64,000 nucleotides of DNA from contig AFXB01000010.1 of NCBI GenBank assembly GCA_000238815.2, forward strand, positions 1 through 64,000, written 5' to 3'. This stretch comes from SAR116 cluster alpha proteobacterium HIMB100. Its GTDB lineage: Bacteria > Pseudomonadota > Alphaproteobacteria > Puniceispirillales > Puniceispirillaceae. Of this stretch, positions 57,495-64,000 are shown in pieces. The stretch's first letter is position 1. Every line of letters starts with the position of its first letter. The notes beneath the pieces were generated by a model. That model had not been told where the DNA came from, made no database searches, and was given only the letters and a program-made list of their open reading frames with translations. A program made the translations under genes and the position numbers.

Positions 57495-58853
57495 ATGATG
57501 ACGAATATACCTCAACAACAGCCATTAACTTCAATTGCTATCCTTGGCCTTGGCAGATCTGGCCGTGCAGTTCTTGATAAGGCCCGGGCCCTGGACATAG
57601 CAGTTATCTGTTATGATGACAGCAACGCAGAAAATAAATCGGAAATCATCCTTCAGACACCTGAAGACTGGCCGTGGGACAAGCTGGATGCTGTGGTGAT
57701 CAGCCCTGGCATCCCGCATGAATTCCCGGTGCCTCATCCAGCCGTGCATTTGGCCAATCATCATAATGTTGCGGTCATCAGTGAGGTTGAGTTTGCGCTT
57801 CGCACAAGCCCGCAGGGACGCTGGGTTGCGATCACCGGCACAAACGGAAAATCAACAACCACTGCGCTCACTGGCCATATCCTTCGTCAGGCAGGAAAAA
57901 CAGCGGTAATCGGCGGCAATATTGGTGCGCCAGTGACCAGCCTGCCTGAACAAACAGAAGACAGCATTGCGGTTATAGAATTATCTTCTTATCAGCTAGA
58001 GACCACACCATCACTTCGTGCAGCCGTTCGTGTGATCCTCAATATCACACCAGATCATCTCGACAGACATGGAGGCTGGGACGGATATGTAAGCGCTAAA
58101 CAGGCCATTCTGGACAGCGCGACAAAAGACGAGCTGGTGATTTTAGGTCCTGGACAGCCCCTTGACGACATCGCCGCCGATCAGCAGCACAAAACCCGTA
58201 TTATCAGACTGGATGATGATTGTCTGGCAGAGGAAGACCGCCAGAAGGCACAGGCTGGCAATCCGGCGTTACAAGGGGGACACAACCAACAAAATTGTGC
58301 CGCAGCCCGCCTGATCTGCCGTGAATTGGGGCTGACCGATACACAAATTAATGACGGTATCAGCAGTTTTTCTGGTTTGGCACATCGCCTACAACCCGCT
58401 GGACGAATTGAAAAAATCCAGTTCATTAATGATTCAAAAGCCACAAATGGTGAGGCTGCCGCCAAAGCGCTGGCCAGCTTTACCCGCATCCATTGGTGTG
58501 CAGGCGGGATTGCCAAGGAAGATGGGCTGTCCGCATGCGAGGCATTCTTTGCTCATGTTCAGCATGCCTATTTCTACGGCGAATCTGCACCAGAATTTGA
58601 ACAAGCGGTTGCCGGCAAAATAAACTCCAGCTGCTATGACAATCTGGAAAAGGCGGTAGAAGCCGCAGTTCATTCTGCAGCTCAAACCCCGACAGATGAA
58701 CAAGTCATTCTGCTCTCTCCAGCAGCTGCTTCATTTGATCAATTCACCAGCTTTGAGGCGCGCGGTGACGCATTTTGCCAGATAGCCGAACAACAGATCG
58801 CACAGCTGCACGCCAAGCATCCAACACCAGAAAAGGTAGCGGGCCATGTTTGA
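57495..58853 (+). CDS. murD: UDP-MurNAc-L-alanine:D-glutamate ligase MurD
   Basis: A 452-residue ligase adding D-Glu. 'AILGLGRSGRAVLDKARAL' binds the UDP part, 'AITGTNGKSTTTALTGHIL' is the P-loop near 113, 'NITPDHLDRHGGWDGYVSAKQAIL' and 'FINDSKATNGEAAAKAL' follow. ATG 57495 or 57498 (Met-Met); starts 2 nt after mraY. Overlaps ftsW by 8 nt. Confidence 0.95.
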   Translation: MMTNIPQQQPLTSIAILGLGRSGRAVLDKARALDIAVICYDDSNAENKSEIILQTPEDWPWDKLDAVVISPGIPHEFPVPHPAVHLANHHNVAVISEVEFALRTSPQGRWVAITGTNGKSTTTALTGHILRQAGKTAVIGGNIGAPVTSLPEQTEDSIAVIELSSYQLETTPSLRAAVRVILNITPDHLDRHGGWDGYVSAKQAILDSATKDELVILGPGQPLDDIAADQQHKTRIIRLDDDCLAEEDRQKAQAGNPALQGGHNQQNCAAARLICRELGLTDTQINDGISSFSGLAHRLQPAGRIEKIQFINDSKATNGEAAAKALASFTRIHWCAGGIAKEDGLSACEAFFAHVQHAYFYGESAPEFEQAVAGKINSSCYDNLEKAVEAAVHSAAQTPTDEQVILLSPAAASFDQFTSFEARGDAFCQIAEQQIAQLHAKHPTPEKVAGHV

Positions 58854-59982
58854 CAGAACAGACAGATCCCGCATTGGCGTATGGTGGTGGACAGTTGATA
58901 AAATGATGCTGGCCAGTATATTTTTGTTGATGGTTTTGGGGGCTGTTCTGGTCATGGCTGCCAGCCCGCCTGTGGCCAGCCGCATCGGCTTGCCCGAACA
59001 GCATTTTGTCTGGAAACAGTTGATCTTCCTGGTGCCCGCCACTGTGATTATGCTGATCACCTCAATTCTGGGCCCACGAACCATCCGTGCTCTATGTCTG
59101 CTGGGGCTGGTCATCGTCAGTGGCTTAATGGCAGCCACTTTGATTATTGGCCCAGAGGTGAAAGGGGCGACCAGATGGCTGACCATTGGCGGCTTCCGGC
59201 TGCAGCCGTCTGAATTTATCAAACCATTATTTGCGGTAAGTTGCGCATGGCTGCTGGGGCTGTGGCGTGAACAAGAGGTATTTCCTGGCTGGGTATGGGC
59301 CTCACTGCTGGCAGGATGTGTGGTGACCTTATTAATCCTGCAACCAGATATCGGGATGACCAGTGTGGTCGTTCTGACCTTCGGCTTTCAGTTATTTTTG
59401 GCCGGGCTTCCGTTATTGCTGGTCTTTGCGGCCATTGGTCTTGCTCCCCTGGCAGGATGGATCGCCTATTCGCAACTTGATCATGTGCGCCTGCGTGTTG
59501 ATAAATTCTTAGAAGGTGGCAGTCTGCAAACTGAACGGTCAATCCAGTCCTTTGCAGAAGGCGGCTGGTTTGGTGTTGGCCCGGGGGACGGCACTGTCAA
59601 ACAATATCTTCCCGATGCGCATGCTGACTTCATCTTCTCTGTTGCTGCAGAGGAATATGGGTTGCTGGCCTGTTTGCTCTTAATCGGGGTCTATAGCTTT
59701 GTTGTAATCCGCGGATATGCTCAATCTCTTGGCCGCCCGGATTTATTCACCATTCTGGCGGTATCGGGCCTGGCCACACAATTTGGCGTACAAGCCGCCA
59801 TTCATATGGCATCCTCAGTCGATATGATCCCCACCAAAGGCATGACCCTGCCCCTTATCAGCTATGGCGGATCATCGCTGATGGCCAGTGGCCTGACCCT
59901 CGGCCTCATCCTTGCCCTCACCAGAAAAAGCACACATATGCCGTCACCTTCATATGACCGCCAGCTTGGGGAGGCTGCGTGA
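58846..59982 (+). CDS. ftsW: Peptidoglycan glycosyltransferase FtsW
   Basis: A 378-residue SEDS-family membrane protein with about ten helices, polymerising lipid II at the septum with FtsI. Segments: 'GATRWLTIGGFRLQPSEFIKPLFAV', 'LQPDIGMTSVVVLTFGFQLFLAG', 'GPGDGTVKQYLPDAHADFIFSVAAEEYGL' (catalytic loop with Asp) and 'PTKGMTLPLISYGGSSL'. The order next to murD and murG is standard. Confidence 0.95.
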   Translation: MFDRTDRSRIGVWWWTVDKMMLASIFLLMVLGAVLVMAASPPVASRIGLPEQHFVWKQLIFLVPATVIMLITSILGPRTIRALCLLGLVIVSGLMAATLIIGPEVKGATRWLTIGGFRLQPSEFIKPLFAVSCAWLLGLWREQEVFPGWVWASLLAGCVVTLLILQPDIGMTSVVVLTFGFQLFLAGLPLLLVFAAIGLAPLAGWIAYSQLDHVRLRVDKFLEGGSLQTERSIQSFAEGGWFGVGPGDGTVKQYLPDAHADFIFSVAAEEYGLLACLLLIGVYSFVVIRGYAQSLGRPDLFTILAVSGLATQFGVQAAIHMASSVDMIPTKGMTLPLISYGGSSLMASGLTLGLILALTRKSTHMPSPSYDRQLGEAA

Positions 59983-61097
59983 TGTCCCGCTCAGCAAACC
60001 ATATCACAGGGCGTATCTGGCTGGCAGCTGGCGGAACAGGCGGACATGTGTTTCCGGCCATCCATACCGCACATGCCCTGATGGCTGATGGATTTGAAGT
60101 GATGATGGTTACTGACAGGCGAGGCAAACGGCTTCTGCCAGCTGAGTTGCCACAGGCTGTAATCGCTGCTGCCTCTCCATTTGCTGGCTCGCCCTTCAGC
60201 CGGATAGTTGCTCTCATGAAATTATCCGCCGGGTTTGTTCAGTGCCTTGCCTTGCTATTACACAAACGGCCTGTTGCTGTTGTGGGTTTTGGCGGCTATC
60301 CGGCGGCAGGCCCCACGCTGGCCGCATGGCTGCTTGGTGTACCTGTCTGGCTGCATGAACAGAACGCGGTGATGGGACGCACCAACCAGATGTTGTCCAA
60401 GCTTGTTCATCAGGTCTTTACCAGCTGGCCAGAAACAAAGGGGCTGCCTGCTTCTGCCCGCCATCTATATACCGGACTGCCCGTGGCCGAAGCCTTTACC
60501 AATTTGCCTGAATATGCCCAGAATAAAGTATATAAAGAGCTTCATCTGGCGGTGTTTGGTGGCTCATTAGGTGCGCGCCTGTTCGCAGATATTATTCCGC
60601 AAGCTGTTGGCAAATTACCAGCTCAGCTGAAACAGTCTCTGCGTGTCAGCCAGCAAGCCCGGGAAGACCAGATACCGGCCCTTCAAGCGATCTATACAGA
60701 CCAGAACATAACCGCAGATATCCGCCCGTTCTTTGCTGATGTCCCCGGGGTGATGGCTTCAGCTGATCTGGTAATCAGCCGCGCAGGGGCATCTACTGTC
60801 GCTGAACTGGCGGCTGCAGGCCGGCCTTCTCTTCTGATCCCCTTTGCAGGGGCACTTGACGGTCATCAACGCGCGAATGCTGACCAGCTTGTCCGTATCG
60901 GCGGTGCTGTATGTGTAGATGAACAGGACGCATCATCTGCGCATCTGGCAAAGCTGTTAACAGAGCTGCTTGGCGCGGATGAGCCCCGCCAGAAACAAGC
61001 ACTTTCAGCCCGCAAAATTGCCCGCCCTGACGCAGCTGCACAAATATGCAGCGTTCTCAAACAGCATTTTTCCAGCCCATCACGGGAGGCCGCATGA
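59982..61097 (+). CDS. murG: UDP-GlcNAc:lipid I N-acetylglucosaminyltransferase MurG
   Basis: A 371-residue peripheral membrane GT28 enzyme making lipid II. '[20 protein letters not shown]' binds lipid I, '[39 protein letters not shown]', '[19 protein letters not shown]' and '[24 protein letters not shown]' (UDP-GlcNAc). ATG 59982 overlaps the ftsW stop (TGATG); GTG 59979 is possible. Confidence 0.95.
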   Translation: MSRSANHITGRIWLAAGGTGGHVFPAIHTAHALMADGFEVMMVTDRRGKRLLPAELPQAVIAAASPFAGSPFSRIVALMKLSAGFVQCLALLLHKRPVAVVGFGGYPAAGPTLAAWLLGVPVWLHEQNAVMGRTNQMLSKLVHQVFTSWPETKGLPASARHLYTGLPVAEAFTNLPEYAQNKVYKELHLAVFGGSLGARLFADIIPQAVGKLPAQLKQSLRVSQQAREDQIPALQAIYTDQNITADIRPFFADVPGVMASADLVISRAGASTVAELAAAGRPSLLIPFAGALDGHQRANADQLVRIGGAVCVDEQDASSAHLAKLLTELLGADEPRQKQALSARKIARPDAAAQICSVLKQHFSSPSREAA

Positions 61098-62539
61098 CTG
61101 CGCTGCCCTTATCCATAGGCATCATTCACTTTACCGGTATTGGTGGTATCGGCATGAGTGGTATTGCTGAAATCCTGCATGAGCTGGGTTATCAGGTCCA
61201 GGGCAGTGATCTGAGCGAAAATGCCAATGTTGCGCGCCTGCGCTCACGCGGCATAAAGGTGAAGACGCCGCAACGGGCCGACAATCTGAAAGATGTTTCG
61301 ATTGTTGTGATTTCCACGGCGATTAAAGATGACAATATTGAGCTGATTGAAGCCCGCCGCCAGTTTCTGCCTGTGGTACATCGTTCTGAAATGTTGGGCG
61401 AGCTGATGCGTCTGCGCTGGTCAGTTGCGGTTGCGGGCACTCATGGCAAAACGACAACCACGTCGTTGGTGGCGACGTTATTTGATTCTGCCTGCCTGGA
61501 TCCAACCGTTGTCAATGGCGGCATTATCTCCAGCTGGGGCAGCAATGCCCGCCTGGGTGCAGGTGACTGGATGGTGGTTGAAGCAGATGAAAGCGATGGC
61601 TCTTTCTCGCGTCTGAAACCGACTGTGGCGATTGTAACCAATATTGATCCTGAACATCTGGATCATCACGGCTCATTTGAAAATCTGGAACAGGCCTTTG
61701 CCAATTTCATCTCCTCGATTCCGTTTTATGGTTTTGCAACCTTATGCATTGATCATCCGGCGGTTCAGCGGCTGTTGCCTACTATTTCAGATCGGCGGGT
61801 GATTACTTACGGGTTGTCTACTAACGCCGATATCAGAGCGGCCAATTTGCGGCATGAAAATGACCGCATGATTTTTGATGTGCTGATTTCAGACAGGCTG
61901 GGCATGAACACCAGCCGGATTGAAGATGTCATCTTCCCGATGCTGGGCGAACATAATGTCCAAAATTGTCTGGCTGCTTTGTCTGTTTGTCTTGAAATGG
62001 GCCTCGATATTGACCTGATCCGATCAGGACTTGCTCAATTCAAGGGAGTCGGCAGACGCTTTGATATCAAAGGTGAAGCTGGTGGCATTACAGTAATTGA
62101 CGATTATGGCCATCATCCGGTTGAAATTAAAGCCGCACTGGATGCAGGCAGAATGTATTGCGGTGAAAACAAGCTGATTGCTGTGGTTCAGCCCCATCGC
62201 TATAGCCGCTTGCGGGATCTGTTCTCAGACTTCTGTGCCTGTTTCAATGAAGCAGATCACGTCATTGTTGCTGATGTATATGCTGCCGGCGAAGCCCCAC
62301 TTGAAGGCTTTGAAAAAGACCAGCTGGCTGAAGGATTGCGGGCTTATGGGCACCGTTCCGCTCATGTTCTGGATGCACCAGAAGACCTGGCAAAGACCAT
62401 TCTGCCCTACGCGGAATCAGGTGATTTGGTGATGTGTCTGGGAGCGGGATCGATCACGCAATGGGCTGCTGATCTGCCAGCGAATCTGAAGCGTCTGCAA
62501 TCAGGCGACCTGACTTCTGAACAAGCGGAGGGGTCATGA
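61094..62539 (+). CDS. murC: UDP-N-acetylmuramate:L-alanine ligase MurC
   Basis: A 481-residue ligase adding the first stem-peptide residue, L-Ala. '[30 protein letters not shown]' (UDP fold), P-loop '[16 protein letters not shown]' near 117, '[18 protein letters not shown]' and '[16 protein letters not shown]'. ATG 61094 forms an ATGA overlap with murG; the longer frame to 61046 is not needed. The stop overlaps murB. Confidence 0.95.
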   Translation: MTALPLSIGIIHFTGIGGIGMSGIAEILHELGYQVQGSDLSENANVARLRSRGIKVKTPQRADNLKDVSIVVISTAIKDDNIELIEARRQFLPVVHRSEMLGELMRLRWSVAVAGTHGKTTTTSLVATLFDSACLDPTVVNGGIISSWGSNARLGAGDWMVVEADESDGSFSRLKPTVAIVTNIDPEHLDHHGSFENLEQAFANFISSIPFYGFATLCIDHPAVQRLLPTISDRRVITYGLSTNADIRAANLRHENDRMIFDVLISDRLGMNTSRIEDVIFPMLGEHNVQNCLAALSVCLEMGLDIDLIRSGLAQFKGVGRRFDIKGEAGGITVIDDYGHHPVEIKAALDAGRMYCGENKLIAVVQPHRYSRLRDLFSDFCACFNEADHVIVADVYAAGEAPLEGFEKDQLAEGLRAYGHRSAHVLDAPEDLAKTILPYAESGDLVMCLGAGSITQWAADLPANLKRLQSGDLTSEQAEGS

Positions 62540-63474
62540 TGTTGTCTGCCGATAAATTTACAGGAGTGAACGGACAGCTGCAGCCGATGGCTGAACTGGC
62601 TGGACTGACCTGGATGCGGGTTGGTGGCCCTGCCGATTGGCTGTTCACCCCTGCTGATATCAGCGACCTGCAGAATTTCCTGCGTCAATGTCCAGAAGAT
62701 GTGCCGATAACCTGTTTAGGTGCTGGCTCAAACTCACTAATTCGTGATGGGGGCATGGATGGTATTGTGATTCACCTTGCAGCTCATCTGACCAAAATCA
62801 CCCATACAGACAACGAAATTTATGCGGAAGCTGGATGCGCCGATAGCGAGGTTGCGCGCTATGCCGCAAAACAGAACTTAACTGGTCTTGAATTTCTGGT
62901 GTCCATTCCCGGAACAATTGGCGGCGGCATCGTTATGAATGCTGGCTGTTACGGCACCGAATTCAAAGATGTGTTGATTGAAGGAGAGGGGCTGACCCAT
63001 CAGGGTGAGCAGGTCAATTTCAGCGCTGCTGATCTGCAGCTATCCTATCGCCGCAGCCAGCTGCCCGCAGATATCATTTTAACATCTGCCCGGTTCCGCG
63101 CCGAACCGGGTGATAATGCTGTGATCCGCCAAACCATGAAGCAAATGCTGGCCAACCGGGCTGCCAGTCAACCCGTAGGTGTGCGCACAGGCGGCTCGAC
63201 CTTCGCCAATCCTGATGGGGGTAAAGCCTGGCAACAGATCGATGCTGCTGGCTGTCGCGGCCTGCAAAGAGGCGGGGCGAGTGTTTCAGAAAAACATTGT
63301 AATTTTCTGATTAATCAGGGCACAGCCACCGCGGCGGATATTGAAGAATTAGGTGAAGAGGTCCGGGCCGCTGTTGCCGCACATTCCGGCACAAAGCTCA
63401 GATGGGAAATCAGACGGATGGGCCGACCGCTCAGCAAGCAAAACGCAAATGGAGGTGCAGATGGCCGCACATGA
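62536..63474 (+). CDS. murB: UDP-N-acetylenolpyruvoylglucosamine reductase MurB
   Basis: A 312-residue FAD enzyme that reduces UDP-GlcNAc-enolpyruvate to UDP-MurNAc. '[21 protein letters not shown]' (FAD), '[26 protein letters not shown]', '[10 protein letters not shown]' with the catalytic serine region, and '[28 protein letters not shown]'. Start ATG 62536 or 62539 (both in ATGATG). Overlaps the ddl start by 14 nt. Confidence 0.95.
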   Translation: MMLSADKFTGVNGQLQPMAELAGLTWMRVGGPADWLFTPADISDLQNFLRQCPEDVPITCLGAGSNSLIRDGGMDGIVIHLAAHLTKITHTDNEIYAEAGCADSEVARYAAKQNLTGLEFLVSIPGTIGGGIVMNAGCYGTEFKDVLIEGEGLTHQGEQVNFSAADLQLSYRRSQLPADIILTSARFRAEPGDNAVIRQTMKQMLANRAASQPVGVRTGGSTFANPDGGKAWQQIDAAGCRGLQRGGASVSEKHCNFLINQGTATAADIEELGEEVRAAVAAHSGTKLRWEIRRMGRPLSKQNANGGADGRT

Positions 63475-64000
63475 TCGCCGTGTTGCTGTTCTGATGGGCG
63501 GCTGGACTTCAGAAGCCGCTGTCAGCCGTGTTTCCGCGAGCTTCTGCAGCAAGGCAGCACGTCTGGCTGGCTGGGACACGGTGGATGTGGAGCTCGATCG
63601 GGATCTGATGGAAAAGCTTGACGACATCCAGCCAGACCGCGTGTTCAATGCTTTGCATGGGCAGATAGGTGAAGATGGTTCTGTTCAGGGCCTTTTGAAC
63701 ATTCTGAACATCCCTTACACGCATAGCGGTGTTTTGGCCTCTTCGATGGCAATGGATAAAATCAGCTCTCGCCTGATTTTCAGCTCTGTCGGCATTTCTG
63801 TGCCGTCTTTGCTGGCGCTTCAAGAAGACAGCCATGTTCAGCCAGCCGATTTTACCGGTGATTATGTGATCAAACCACGTAATGACGGCTCGAGCGTTGG
63901 AGTTGTGATTGTCAAAGACGGCCAGCCTGCCCCGGAACGCAGCCGCTGGGATGCCAGCACCCAATTGATTGCTGAAGAATATATCCCGGGCCGAGAGCTG
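63461..64000 (+). CDS. ddl: D-alanine:D-alanine ligase Ddl (partial, cut by window edge)
   Basis: The first 180 codons of an ATP-grasp ligase making D-Ala-D-Ala for MurF. 'VAVLMGGWTSEAAVSRVSASF' (start of the family, with Trp-Thr in place of the usual Arg-Ser of 'GGRSAEREVS'), 'VFNALHGQIGEDGSVQGLLNILNIPYTHSGVLASSMAMDK', and 'YVIKPRNDGSSVGVV' (ATP-binding loop). GGAGG sits 5 nt before ATG 63461. The frame is open to the window end; the remaining part, with the metal ligands, is not visible. Confidence 0.93.
   Translation, partial: MAAHDRRVAVLMGGWTSEAAVSRVSASFCSKAARLAGWDTVDVELDRDLMEKLDDIQPDRVFNALHGQIGEDGSVQGLLNILNIPYTHSGVLASSMAMDKISSRLIFSSVGISVPSLLALQEDSHVQPADFTGDYVIKPRNDGSSVGVVIVKDGQPAPERSRWDASTQLIAEEYIPGREL

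Overview
The window looks like the chromosome of a free-living Gram-negative alphaproteobacterium. The evidence is an alphaproteobacterial-style division and cell-wall (dcw) cluster with a meso-diaminopimelate type MurE, a type A RNase P RNA, livGHMKF transport genes beside acyl-CoA catabolism, and moderate base composition. A marine SAR116-like lineage would fit, but that is a guess from gene content. Most of the window is ordinary backbone. One AT-richer accessory island sits next to a tRNA-Thr gene.

Layout. Positions 1-1264: tRNA-Tyr, an rlmB-like rRNA methyltransferase and tRNA-Thr(TGT). Positions 1249 to about 12,690: the island. It begins inside the 3' end of tRNA-Thr. An 18-bp core identical to the tRNA 3' end plus its flank occurs four times in alternating orientation (1249, 2820, 8135, 9983). 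These cores divide the island into three back-to-back units, each bounded by its own long terminal inverted repeat: 88 bp perfect, 347 bp with matching ends and no net indel, and 92 bp with one mismatch. Units 1 and 3 each hold a tyrosine recombinase facing a convergent cargo gene. Unit 2 holds a secreted protein, a macro-domain protein, a putative single-subunit polymerase-like replication protein, two small proteins and a divergent PLD-family protein. A fourth, half-preserved unit (10,001 to about 12,690) carries four small ligand-binding-type proteins and ends in a truncated gene.

Positions 12,659-23,000: backbone with a frameshifted membrane-protein gene, an M20 amidohydrolase, a YdeI-like protein, a GNAT acetyltransferase, an SDR, an acyl-CoA ligase, an iron-binding periplasmic protein with Fur-like boxes, a cold-shock protein, a HAD phosphatase and a MAPEG protein. 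Positions 22,802-38,789: a long catabolic block. It has an acyl-CoA synthetase, a complete branched-chain-type ABC transporter, a PaaK-like ligase, then the valine/isobutyrate steps (acyl-CoA dehydrogenase, 3-hydroxyisobutyryl-CoA hydrolase, 3-hydroxyisobutyrate dehydrogenase), enoyl-CoA hydratase, thiolase, an SDR and two hotdog thioesterases. The genes often overlap at stop/start codons, so they are probably co-transcribed; they would import a branched or aromatic acid and degrade it to acetyl- and propionyl-type CoA products.

Positions 38,784-48,946: mixed housekeeping genes, including a Pal-like lipoprotein, a DMT transporter, an aldo/keto reductase, a nucleosidase, PlsC, TusA, a DjlA/TerB-like protein and an ABC-F ATPase. 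Positions 48,986-49,377: RNase P RNA. Positions 49,835-64,000: the dcw cluster mraZ-rsmH-ftsL-ftsI-murE-murF-mraY-murD-ftsW-murG-murC-murB-ddl, preceded by a clear MraZ operator of five CCCAT-type repeats at exact 10-bp spacing and cut by the window edge inside ddl.

The most unusual part is the tRNA-Thr island: alternating recombination cores, inverted repeats whose ends coincide with start or stop codons, and paired 12-bp-spaced sites whose sequence changes with the integrase while their spacing and position stay fixed.
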